Origin: Achromobacter sp. HZ34
GTDB lineage: Bacteria > Pseudomonadota > Gammaproteobacteria > Burkholderiales > Burkholderiaceae_B
Assembly: GCF_002209485.1 (NCBI RefSeq)
Contig: NZ_NJIX01000007.1
Location: forward strand, 124,001 to 188,000
Length of the DNA: 64,000 nt
Reading direction: 5' to 3'
A program made the position numbers and the translations under genes. Within the stretch, counting starts at the first letter, position 1. Each line of letters opens with the position of its first letter. Under the pieces are notes generated by a model. It saw nothing but the letters and a program-made list of their open reading frames with translations. It had not been told where the DNA came from and made no database searches. This document shows, piece after piece, positions 1 through 8,058 of the stretch.

Positions 1-69
1 GGGAGATGAGGCGGACAGGGCGACGCACAGTGCTGCGCATGCCAGCTTCAGAACGCTTGAGTGTTTCAT
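1..69 (-). CDS. 5' end of an exported protein gene, cut by window edge
   Basis: An ATG on the minus strand at 69 is preceded by an AAGGGG ribosome binding site. It opens a frame starting MKHSSVLKLACAALCVALSA, a typical signal peptide: a positively charged start followed by an Ala/Leu/Val-rich core. The frame runs off the left edge after 23 codons, so the mature protein is not visible. Periplasmic Bug/TctC receptors are common in this window and would fit next to the MFS transporter and LysR regulator, but that identity is only a guess. Confidence 0.55.
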   Translation of the reverse strand, partial: MKHSSVLKLACAALCVALSASSP

Positions 70-195
70 GGTAATCCCCTTGTATCTGGACGAAGTGTGC
101 TTCGTTTGGCATTCGAGATGCTTGCGCCGTAATGATTCCGCGCACGGCGGATGTCATGGTAGGAGGCACAAGGGGGAGGGGACCAATACCGCTTT

Positions 196-230
196 CCTAT
201 GCAAGCATAGGTGTTTCCTTTGATAGGAAA
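196..230. promoter_or_regulatory. Two adjacent inverted repeats upstream of the leftmost gene
   Basis: CCTATGC-AA-GCATAGG at 196-211 is a perfect 7-bp-arm palindrome. TTTCCT-TTGAT-AGGAAA at 214-230 follows directly. Both lie 127-161 bp upstream of the minus-strand start at 69, so they are likely operator sites for that gene. The regulator is unknown. Confidence 0.4.
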
Positions 231-258
231 AATGGTTGTGCAGGCAGCCCGCGGATTT

Positions 259-335
259 TCCGCGAACGCAGCACGGACACAGCACGGACACAGCACGGAC
301 ACAGCACGGACACAGCACGGACATAGCGCGAACAC
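259..335. repeat. 11-bp tandem repeat (unit AGCACGGACAC)
   Basis: Four exact copies of AGCACGGACAC lie at 270-313, a fifth at 314-324 ends in T instead of C, and degenerate copies flank them at 259-269 and 325-335. The 11-bp period is not a multiple of three, so copy changes would shift any reading frame. It lies between genes, in the upstream region of the gene starting at 69. A period of about one helical turn would put each unit on nearly the same DNA face. Confidence 0.85.
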
Positions 336-497
336 GCCGCGGACTGCGGACAGTGCGCCAGTGCCGTGTGTCTGTCTCAATGGCAGAGGAAGACGCCGTC
401 CAGGAGTGCCAGGGTGATGCCAGGATCTTGCCAGGCAAGAAAGACGCCGGACAGCAGTGCCACGCACAGGGTGGCGGCCACGGCGCGGGCCAGTCCG

Positions 498-529
498 AAA
501 AAAAGGGGGCGTGGGGGTTTACCCCCCAC
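498..529 (-). terminator. Rho-independent terminator of the MFS gene
   Basis: Read on the minus strand, a GC-rich hairpin (GTGGGGG/CCCCCAC arms at 511-529, or an alternative pairing with the G5 run at 505-509) is followed by a run of T residues (A run at 498-504). It lies about 60 bp downstream of the stop of the MFS gene. Confidence 0.55.
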
Positions 530-585
530 AAAAAATATCCTCTTCGCCAGCAACAAATGCCGCCCAGGCGCCGTCCTTGCCCGAG

Positions 586-1920
586 TCATGACACTTGCCC
601 GCCAAGCGGTCCGGGATACGCCACAGGACGATCATCGATAGGCCAATGCACTCCCGCGGCCAGCAGCCCGATGACGATGGACAGCAGCCACAGCGGATCG
701 TAGGAATGGTAGGTGTCGTAGATCACGCTGCCCAGCCAGACGCCCAGGAATCCGCCGACCTGATGGCCCACGAAGACAAAGCCGAACAGGGTGGCGATAT
801 AGCGCGCGCCAAAGATCCGCAGGATCACGTCGGTGGTCAGGGGAACGGTGCCCAGCCACAGGAAACCCATGACCGCCGAGAACAGGTAAGCGCTCCAGAT
901 CGAGACGGGCGCCGCCAGGAACGCTGCCAGCGCCAGCGTCCTCAACAGGTACAGCACGCACAGCACCTGCTTGGCCGGCCAGCGGCCTGCCAGCCTGGCG
1001 CAGGTGTAGTTGCCGAAGATATTGGTCAACGCGATGATCGCCAGCGTCATGCCGGCTTGCTGCGCGCTCAAGCCGCGGTCCATCAGATACGCCGGCATGT
1101 GGGCAGCGACGAAGGCAAGCTGGAAGCCGCAGGCCAGGAAGCCGAGATTGAGCAGCCAGAAGCCCCGGTGGCACAAGGCCTGGCGTATTGCCTGGCGCAT
1201 GGTCAGGGTCGAGGCCGCTGCTTCCGGGGGATGCGCAGCCGGACGGGCTTTGGCGCTCGCATCATCGGGCGAATGAGCAGGCGCACGGCTAGCCCTCCCA
1301 GCGGGCACGGAAGCGCGCGCATCGCCAGGCGCAGCGGCGGGCATATCGTCGCGCAGGAAAAGGGCCAGCGGCGTGAGCGTGATCATGACGATGCACAGTA
1401 CCGATATCGCGCCTTGCCAGGTCGATACGGTGATCAGGGCTTGCGCGGCCGGGACCATGCAGAACTGCCCCAGGCCGCCCAGCGCGCCGGCGATGGCCAG
1501 TGCCCAGGTCCGCTGCGGTCCCGTGAATATGCGGCTCAAGGCGCCGTAGACGACGCCGAATGCGGTGCCGGACAGGGCGATCCCGATCATGATGCCGTTA
1601 GTCAGCGCAAATGCCGTCGGGTGCTGTGCGTAGGTCATCAGCATCAACGCCAGCGCGTAGACGATCATGCCTGTGAACACGACTTTGGCTGAACCATAGC
1701 GGTCGGCGATGATGCCCGTGAGGGGTTGCGCCAGTCCCCACACCAGGTTCTGCAGCGCCAGCGCCAGGCCGAAGTCCTCGCGCGTCCATCCCTGGCTGCT
1801 GATGACGGGCTGCAGGAACAGCCCCTGGACGTGGCGCACGCCCAGCGCGGCGCCCATCAGGACGCCGCCGGCGATCACGATAAGCCAGCGATTGCGTAAG
1901 GCGGACGCTTTCGGCGACAT
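586..1920 (-). CDS. MFS transporter (monocarboxylate/oxalate-formate-like)
   Basis: A 444-residue membrane protein with the usual 12-helix MFS layout. The N-terminal half has the loop sequence GIIADRYGSAKV between helices 2 and 3, and a charged Ala/Pro-rich loop of about 45 residues separates the halves. The pattern GVRHVQGLFLQPVIS in helix 1 resembles the OFA/MCT branch, which moves small organic acids. I start it at the ATG at 1920 (MSPKAS), which has GGAG upstream; longer starts would run into the LysR gene. It lies downstream of that LysR gene on the same strand and probably imports or exports a substrate of the hydantoinase cluster. The substrate cannot be read from sequence. Confidence 0.85.
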   Translation of the reverse strand: MSPKASALRNRWLIVIAGGVLMGAALGVRHVQGLFLQPVISSQGWTREDFGLALALQNLVWGLAQPLTGIIADRYGSAKVVFTGMIVYALALMLMTYAQHPTAFALTNGIMIGIALSGTAFGVVYGALSRIFTGPQRTWALAIAGALGGLGQFCMVPAAQALITVSTWQGAISVLCIVMITLTPLALFLRDDMPAAAPGDARASVPAGRASRAPAHSPDDASAKARPAAHPPEAAASTLTMRQAIRQALCHRGFWLLNLGFLACGFQLAFVAAHMPAYLMDRGLSAQQAGMTLAIIALTNIFGNYTCARLAGRWPAKQVLCVLYLLRTLALAAFLAAPVSIWSAYLFSAVMGFLWLGTVPLTTDVILRIFGARYIATLFGFVFVGHQVGGFLGVWLGSVIYDTYHSYDPLWLLSIVIGLLAAGVHWPIDDRPVAYPGPLGGQVS

Positions 1921-1984
1921 GGCGAGGCTCCAGACGATGAGGATGGGTAGCCTAATCGCCTGGTGCAGGACAATCAAAAAATTG

Positions 1985-2926
1985 TCATAGGGACGCTTTG
2001 GCCGATTCCTGCAGGGGCCACCTCGTTCTGGCCAGTTCGGAACGGAACAGGTTCTCCATGGCGCGGATGAAATCGTTGACGACCTTGGAGCGCGGTTGGT
2101 GCCCCGGCAGCACCATGGAAAACGTATAGGCGATCGCGGGTACGAGGGGCCGGCAGACGATGCGCCGGTCGCGCAGATTGGCGGCGGTGAACGGGTCGGC
2201 GATGGTAATGCCGAGACCGGCCGCGACCATGCTGCAGGCCGAATGCGCATACGTGGTTTCGATCGACCGGTTGAACGTGACGCCGGCGGCTTCCAGCGCG
2301 ATTTCCACCCGCATCCGCAAAGGACTGTCGGCGCCCAGGGAGATCATGGCGGCGCCCTGCAGGTCGCTGACGCGCACCGCCCGTTTGCGCGCGAGGGGAT
2401 GGTCGCGGGGCAGCACGCAGACGGCGGCGACATCGGGTTGGGGATAGACATCGACGCCCGGATACTCGGCATTGATGAAGCCGATATAGCCGATGTCCAC
2501 CTGGTTGGCGCCGATCAGCTCAAGCACACCCTGCGACGGACAGACATCCAGCGACACCCTGACATGCGGATGCGTGTCCGAGAACTGGCGGATGCCTTCG
2601 CTGATGAAGTTCAGGCCCAAGGCACTGATGGACGCGATACGCAGTGTCCCTATCCGTGCCGATTTCAGATCCTGGGCCACGCGCTCCACGGACTCCACGC
2701 CACGATAGAAGCGGTCGACCTCCTGGAACAGGCGGCGCGCCTCGGCGCCCGGAATGAGGCGATTGCCTTCGCGGCGGAACAGGCGCACGGAGACCGTCGC
2801 CTCCAGGTCCCTGATCAGGCGGCTCACGGCGGGCTGGCTGATCTTCAGCAGCTCGGCGGCCAGCGTCATGCTGCCGGTGAGCATCACTTTGCGGAAGGCT
2901 TCCAGCTGTCTGGGATTCAGTTGCAT
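1985..2926 (-). CDS. LysR-family transcriptional regulator
   Basis: A 313-residue protein starting MQLNPRQLEAFRKVM. The N-terminal winged helix-turn-helix covers about residues 3-62 (TLAAELLKISQPAVSRLIRD), followed by a periplasmic-binding-like effector domain from about residue 90. The pattern resembles regulators of opine and amino-acid catabolism, but the ligand is unknown. The start at 2926 matches the conserved LysR N-terminus; the longer frame to 3049 would cover the intergenic operator. It is divergent from hyuA and transcribed towards the MFS gene, so it probably controls both. Confidence 0.9.
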   Translation of the reverse strand: MQLNPRQLEAFRKVMLTGSMTLAAELLKISQPAVSRLIRDLEATVSVRLFRREGNRLIPGAEARRLFQEVDRFYRGVESVERVAQDLKSARIGTLRIASISALGLNFISEGIRQFSDTHPHVRVSLDVCPSQGVLELIGANQVDIGYIGFINAEYPGVDVYPQPDVAAVCVLPRDHPLARKRAVRVSDLQGAAMISLGADSPLRMRVEIALEAAGVTFNRSIETTYAHSACSMVAAGLGITIADPFTAANLRDRRIVCRPLVPAIAYTFSMVLPGHQPRSKVVNDFIRAMENLFRSELARTRWPLQESAKASL

Positions 2927-2959
2927 GGCGGCGGGCAGGGAAGAAGTCTGGCTGTCAGC

Positions 2960-2974
2960 ATAACATTCAGTTAT
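2960..2974. promoter_or_regulatory. LysR-type box between LysR gene and hyuA
   Basis: ATAAC-ATTCA-GTTAT is an inverted repeat with the T-N11-A form expected of LysR sites. It lies 33 bp upstream of the LysR start and about 115 bp upstream of hyuA in the divergent intergenic region. Confidence 0.45.
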
Positions 2975-3089
2975 CGGCCTCCTACCCTTTATGTGGTTGT
3001 GTGGGGAGGAGCCGTCCCGGCATGATGTTTCCCGTGTTCTCGACAGCACACGTGTTGGATCAACAGGTCATGGATCGCCGGGGAAAAGC

Positions 3090-5123
3090 ATGGTTCGAAT
3101 AGGTATCGATGTGGGGGGCACATTCACGGATTTCGTGATGGCTGACACGACAACGGGCGCACTGTCCTACTTCAAGGTGCCGTCCTCGCCCGAGGATCCC
3201 TCCGTGGCGATCGCGCAGGGGACGCGCGAGATGCTGGAACAGCATTCGGTCCCGCCCGGGGAGGTCGAATACTTCGGCCATGGCACGACGGTCGCCACGA
3301 ATATGGTGATCGAGCGGCGTGGGGTCAGGACGGGACTGGTGACGACGCGCGGTTTTCGCGACGTGCTGGCCATCGGCCGGCAGACGCGGCCATCGCTGTA
3401 CGACCATGGCGTGGCCAAGCCGGCGCCGCTGGTGTGGCGCCGCCACCGCCTGGAAGTGGGCGAGCGCCTCGATGCCACCGGCGCGCCTCTGCGCGGTCTC
3501 GATGAATCCGAACTGGAGCAGTGTGTGCGGGAACTGCTGGCCGATGGCGTGGAGTCATTGGCGATCTCCTTTCTCCATTCTTACCGTAACCCCGATCATG
3601 AAGAGCAGGCCCGCCGCGTGGTCGAGCGCGTCGCCCCGGGTTTGCACGTCAGTATTTCCTACGAGGTGCTGCCCGAATTCAGGGAGTTCGAACGGACTTC
3701 TACGACGGTTTTGAATGCCTATGTCGCGCCGCGCATGCATCACTACCTGGAACGCTTGCGCACGCGGCTCAAGGACGTCGGGCTGACCGTCGACCCGCTG
3801 ACGTTCCACTCGAACGGCGGCTTGATGCCGTTGAAGACGGTGGCGCGCCTGCCGGTGCTTTCCTGCCTGTCCGGACCCGCGGCGGGCGTCATCGGTTCGA
3901 CGGTCATCGGTGCCGCGGCAGACCTGACGGAAATCATCACCTTCGATGTGGGCGGGACCAGCACCGACGTTTCCCTGATTACCGGTGGACGGCCGGGGTT
4001 TACGTCGGATCGCCTGGTGGCCGGTTATCCGGTAAAGATGCCCATGATCGATATCCACGTCGTCGGCGCGGGCGGCGGCAGCATCGCGCGGCTCGACGAC
4101 GTGGGCGCCTTGAAAGTGGGGCCCGACAGCGCCGGTGCGGTGCCCGGCCCGGTTGCGTTCGGCAAGGGCGGGACCGTGCCCACGCTGACCGATGCCAACA
4201 TCGTGTTGGGGCGCCTCAATCCGGCGACGTTGCTGGGCGGCCGCATGAAGGTCGATCGCGAGCGCGCCGCCGCGGTCATCGATGCGCTGATCGCACGTCC
4301 CATCGGCGTGTCCGTCGAAGAAGCCGCGCACGGCATCCTGCGGATTGCCACGGCGAACATGAGCCGCGCCATCCGCACGGTATCCACGGAGCATGGCCAC
4401 GATCCGGCCGACTTCACGTTGTTTGCCTTTGGCGGCGCCGGGCCGCTCCATGCGGCGGAGGTGGCGCAGGAGTGCGGCATAGGTGGTGTCCTGGTGCCGC
4501 AAGAGCCGGGGACGATGTGCGCGCGGGGCATCCTGCTGGCCGACGTCAGCCGCGATTTCGTACGCACGCAGCTGGCCCCGCTGGACGACGAGAACTGGCG
4601 CCGGATCCAGGGAGTTTTGCGGGATATGTGCCAGGAAGGCGACCAGTGGTTGGAACAGGAGCACGTGGCCCAGGCACAACGGCGCTTTCATTGCCTCATC
4701 GACGGACGTTACCGCGGCCAGACGCACGATATACGGGTGGCCCTGCAGGCCGGCGCAGAGGAGGCCCAGGATGCTTTCACCGATGGCTTCCATCGCGCCC
4801 ACAAGGCACAGCATGGCCATGCGCATCCGGACCGTCCCATCGAAATCGTCAACTGCCGCCTGCAGGCGGTGGGCCTGGTCGTGAAAGCCGGCGCCACGGC
4901 GTGGCAGCCCACGCGGCCGACGCCGGTCTGGGATGAACGCGACGTCTACTTCGACAAGGATGCCGGCTGGATGCGTACCCGCGTCTATGACCGGGCCTCT
5001 CTGCCCAGCGGCCTGGCGCTGGCGGGGCCCGTGATCATCGAGGAGATGAGTTCGACCACGGTCGTCCTGCCCGGGCAGACGGCCACCATCGACGAGGCGG
5101 GGAATATCCGCATCCGGGTTTGA
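3090..5123 (+). CDS. hyuA: Hydantoinase/oxoprolinase subunit A
   Basis: A 677-residue member of the ATP-dependent hydantoinase A / 5-oxoprolinase / acetone carboxylase beta family, which opens a cyclic or activated amide using ATP, usually together with a B subunit. The N-terminal phosphate motif GIDVGGTFTD is at residues 4-13. Further on are HGTTVATN, the family signature SGPAAGV, a second actin-fold phosphate loop FDVGGTSTD, and the glycine-rich GAGGGSIA and FGGAGPLHA segments. The start at 3090 gives MVRIGID after GGGGAAAA; the longer frame back to 2991 lacks family similarity. hyuB follows 22 bp downstream. The true substrate (hydantoin, oxoproline or another) is not determined by sequence. 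Confidence 0.9.
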   Translation: MVRIGIDVGGTFTDFVMADTTTGALSYFKVPSSPEDPSVAIAQGTREMLEQHSVPPGEVEYFGHGTTVATNMVIERRGVRTGLVTTRGFRDVLAIGRQTRPSLYDHGVAKPAPLVWRRHRLEVGERLDATGAPLRGLDESELEQCVRELLADGVESLAISFLHSYRNPDHEEQARRVVERVAPGLHVSISYEVLPEFREFERTSTTVLNAYVAPRMHHYLERLRTRLKDVGLTVDPLTFHSNGGLMPLKTVARLPVLSCLSGPAAGVIGSTVIGAAADLTEIITFDVGGTSTDVSLITGGRPGFTSDRLVAGYPVKMPMIDIHVVGAGGGSIARLDDVGALKVGPDSAGAVPGPVAFGKGGTVPTLTDANIVLGRLNPATLLGGRMKVDRERAAAVIDALIARPIGVSVEEAAHGILRIATANMSRAIRTVSTEHGHDPADFTLFAFGGAGPLHAAEVAQECGIGGVLVPQEPGTMCARGILLADVSRDFVRTQLAPLDDENWRRIQGVLRDMCQEGDQWLEQEHVAQAQRRFHCLIDGRYRGQTHDIRVALQAGAEEAQDAFTDGFHRAHKAQHGHAHPDRPIEIVNCRLQAVGLVVKAGATAWQPTRPTPVWDERDVYFDKDAGWMRTRVYDRASLPSGLALAGPVIIEEMSSTTVVLPGQTATIDEAGNIRIRV

Positions 5124-5145
5124 ACGACCATCACGGACATTCATC

Positions 5146-6891
5146 ATGAACGCAATACACGACACCCACGACAAGCAGGCCTTCGACCCCATCGCCGTTG
5201 AAGTTTTCACCAATCGCCTGCTGGCTATCACGGAGTCCATGGCCAGCAACATCATGCGCGCCTCGTTTTCGCCGCAGATCAAGGAGCGGCGCGACTTCTC
5301 GGTCGGCATGTTCGATCGCCAGGGACGCCTGATCGCGCAGGGCACGCATATCCCCGTTCATCTCGGTTCCCTGATGGGATCGGTTGAGGCGGTGCTGGCG
5401 CGCTGGCCGCTGGCGGAAATCCGTGACGGCGACGTCTATGTCTGCAACGATCCCTACGCGGCGGGCGGCACCCACCTTCCTGACATCTCCGTCATCACGC
5501 CGGTGTTCGTCGACGGCCGGCTGGTGGCGTTCGCCGCCAACATCGGCCATCACTCCGATGTCGGCGGCGCGGTGCCGGGTTCGACCTCGGCGGCGGCGCG
5601 CACGATCTATGAGGAAGGCCTGCGCATTCCCATCATGCGCGTGGCGCGCGGGCGTCAGGTCGATGACGACCTGATCGGGCTGATCGCCCTGAATTCCCGC
5701 CTGCCCGAAGAGCGTTCGCTGGACTTGCGCGTGCAGATCGCCACCAATGAAAAAGGTCTAGGCGCCATCGGCAGCCTGATCGATCGCATGGGCGGCGCGG
5801 CGAAGTTCGAGAAAGCGGTGGATGGCGTGCTGGCCTATACCCTGCAGCGTGCGCGCCATCGCGTGGCGGCGTTGCCCGCCCGGCGCAGCACCTTCACGAC
5901 CTGGCTGGACGATGACGGCAGCGGGCAGGGCGGCCGCGTGCCGCTGACAGCCACCGTCTACAAGGATGGCGCGGTGCTGGTGGTCGATCTGGAAGGATCC
6001 GGTCCGCAGTCGCGCGGCGCGCTCAACGTGTCCGACAGCGCCTTGCGTGCCACGGTCTATTACTGCGTCAAGGCCATGCTGGATCCTGACCTGATGGCCA
6101 ACAGCGGCATGGCCGGCGCCATCGTGATCAAGGCGCCGTCGGGATCCATCGTCAATCCCCGTTCGCCGGGGGCCTGCGGCGCGCGCACCATCACCTGCCA
6201 GCGCCTGGCCGGCGCGATCATCGGGGCCTTCGTGGGCCTGGTCGACAGGGAGCGCGCGATCGCCTCCAGCGTGGACACGATGCCGACGATCGCCTTCTCG
6301 GGCACGCGGCCGGAGGACGGGTCCATCTATCTAAGCGGCGAAACCCTGGGCGGTGGCGGCGGCGCGCGCGACGCCGCGGATGGGATGGACGGCATCCATG
6401 TCCACATCACCAATTCCCGCAACCTGCCTACCGAGATACTTGAGCATGAATGCCCGTTGCGTGTCGAGCACTACGGCTTCGCGGTGGATTCAGCGGGGCC
6501 GGGGCGCCATCGGGGTGGGCTTGGCATCGTACGTGAGGTGCGGATGCTGCGGGACGAGACGATCTTCTCGGCGCGTTCGGACAGCCATCTGCAGGGTGCG
6601 GCGGGTGCCGAAGGCGGCGGCGAGGGCGGGCGTGGACGGCTGTTGCGCAATGCCGGGAGTTCCGCCGAGGAGGTGTTGGGATCCAAGGTACGCCACCTGA
6701 TCCTGGCGCGCGGCGAGACGGTACGTATCGAGACGCCGGGCGGCGCGGGCTTTGGCGATCCGGCAGCGCGGCCGCTGGAAGCGCTGGCGGAGGATCTGCG
6801 CGATGGCCTGGTGACCGAGGCCTATGCGCGCAGGTTCTACGGCGATGCGCTGACCGACGGGGCATTGCAGGCAGGTGGCCGCGCGGGATAG
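5146..6891 (+). CDS. hyuB: Hydantoinase/oxoprolinase subunit B
   Basis: A 581-residue partner of HyuA. Family signatures are clear: DPIAVEVF near the N-terminus, the block RRDFSVGMFDRQGRLIAQGT, the motif NDPYAAGGTHLPD, the segment GHHSDVGG that carries likely metal-binding residues, and the C-terminal TPGGAGFGDP. Length is normal for the family. It sits directly downstream of hyuA, so the two are expected to be co-transcribed and to form one cytoplasmic complex. Confidence 0.9.
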   Translation: MNAIHDTHDKQAFDPIAVEVFTNRLLAITESMASNIMRASFSPQIKERRDFSVGMFDRQGRLIAQGTHIPVHLGSLMGSVEAVLARWPLAEIRDGDVYVCNDPYAAGGTHLPDISVITPVFVDGRLVAFAANIGHHSDVGGAVPGSTSAAARTIYEEGLRIPIMRVARGRQVDDDLIGLIALNSRLPEERSLDLRVQIATNEKGLGAIGSLIDRMGGAAKFEKAVDGVLAYTLQRARHRVAALPARRSTFTTWLDDDGSGQGGRVPLTATVYKDGAVLVVDLEGSGPQSRGALNVSDSALRATVYYCVKAMLDPDLMANSGMAGAIVIKAPSGSIVNPRSPGACGARTITCQRLAGAIIGAFVGLVDRERAIASSVDTMPTIAFSGTRPEDGSIYLSGETLGGGGGARDAADGMDGIHVHITNSRNLPTEILEHECPLRVEHYGFAVDSAGPGRHRGGLGIVREVRMLRDETIFSARSDSHLQGAAGAEGGGEGGRGRLLRNAGSSAEEVLGSKVRHLILARGETVRIETPGGAGFGDPAARPLEALAEDLRDGLVTEAYARRFYGDALTDGALQAGGRAG

Positions 6892-6939
6892 ATCCGCTGG
6901 TGGCCCCGGCGGTTGGCCCGACCGCACAGGCAGGACGCA

Positions 6940-6970
6940 CCCGGTAAGGGCGTGAGAAAAACATACCGGG
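6940..6970. promoter_or_regulatory. Inverted repeat in the hyuB-Bug gap
   Basis: CCCGGTA at 6940-6946 and TACCGGG at 6964-6970 form 7-bp arms around a 17-base loop, with no T run after. It could be an mRNA stem that tunes expression of the downstream receptor relative to hyuAB, or a protein site. Confidence 0.3.
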
Positions 6971-7006
6971 CGCTTCAGGACCAAAACATACTCAAGGGAA
7001 AACATC

Positions 7007-8002
7007 ATGAACCGATTTTCAGGGAAATCGCGGCGGCGCACTATGGGCCTGATGCTGGCCACGGCGGCCACTTTCTGCGCGGGCCGCCCGGCCCTGGCTG
7101 ACGAGGCCTACCCGAACAGGCCCGTCAGGATGATCGTGCCATTTTCGGCGGGCGGCTCGACCGACCAGGTGGCCAGGGCGCTGGCGGAAGGCCTGGGCCG
7201 GATCTGGAACCAGCCAGTCATCGTGGAGAATCGCGACGGCGCCAGCGGCATCATTGGATCGCGGGTGGTCGCGGAATCCAGGCCCGATGGCTACACCCTG
7301 TTGTTCGGCACCCAGACCACCCAGGCCGTGGTGCCCCATCTATTCCCCAAGGTTCCCTACAACGCGGAGAAGGATTTCGTGCCGGTGACCGAACTGGTCT
7401 CCATCGCCCAACTGCTTTCCGTGCCGTCGTCTTCCCCCTTCCATTCGCTGGCCGAGCTGGTCGCCTATGCCAAGGCGCATCCGGGCGCGCTCACGTTTGG
7501 CGGCGGCGTGGGAGCGACGCCCCAGATGACCATGGAGCTGCTGATGGCCCAGGCGAACATCAAGATGCTGGGCGTGCCCTACAAAGGATCATCGCTGGCG
7601 ATGAACGATCTGCTGGCGGGACGGCTCGATTCGATGTTCGATGTGATCATGACCACGCTGCCGCAACAGCGTGCCGGCAAGGTGCGCAGCCTGGCCGTGA
7701 CCACCAATCATCGGCATCCGCTGTTGCCGGACGTGCCCACGGTGGCGGAGTCCGGCTATCCAGGATTCGAGACGGATGTCTGGTTCGGCCTGTTCGCCGT
7801 CGCGGGTACGCCGCCGGCCATCGTCCAGAAAATCGCCGACGACAGCAGGAAGGCGATGGCGGACCCGCAACGCAGGAAGATGCTCACCGACGTCGGTTTC
7901 GAGATCATTACCAGTTCTCCCGCGGACTTCGCCCGCTATGCCCGCGCGGAAAGCGAAAAATGGGGCGCGGTCATCAAGGCGGCGAATATCAAGATGGAGT
8001 AA
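7007..8002 (+). CDS. Bug/TctC-family periplasmic solute receptor
   Basis: A 331-residue exported protein with an Arg-rich signal peptide ending near PALADEAYP, followed by the Bug core: NRPVRMIVPFSAGGSTDQ, then VENRDGASG and SRPDGYTLL. Bug proteins bind carboxylates or amides in the periplasm, some for tripartite tricarboxylate transporters, many as orphans. There is a good ribosome binding site (AAGGGAAAA) before 7007. It is the third gene after hyuA and hyuB, so it probably binds the substrate or product of the hydantoinase. No TctA/TctB membrane genes are nearby. Confidence 0.9.
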   Translation: MNRFSGKSRRRTMGLMLATAATFCAGRPALADEAYPNRPVRMIVPFSAGGSTDQVARALAEGLGRIWNQPVIVENRDGASGIIGSRVVAESRPDGYTLLFGTQTTQAVVPHLFPKVPYNAEKDFVPVTELVSIAQLLSVPSSSPFHSLAELVAYAKAHPGALTFGGGVGATPQMTMELLMAQANIKMLGVPYKGSSLAMNDLLAGRLDSMFDVIMTTLPQQRAGKVRSLAVTTNHRHPLLPDVPTVAESGYPGFETDVWFGLFAVAGTPPAIVQKIADDSRKAMADPQRRKMLTDVGFEIITSSPADFARYARAESEKWGAVIKAANIKME

Positions 8003-8058
8003 CCGGGACGCCGTGAGCCCAGGGTTGCAGAGCGCCGCTTCCTCACTCCTTCCCTGAC

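Noticed and set aside
259-335. CRISPR-like repeats
   Set aside because: The units are 11 bp and directly adjacent without spacers, so this is a simple tandem repeat.
3555-5345. A 596-codon open frame antisense to hyuA
   Set aside because: Shadow of hyuA; it also crosses into hyuB.
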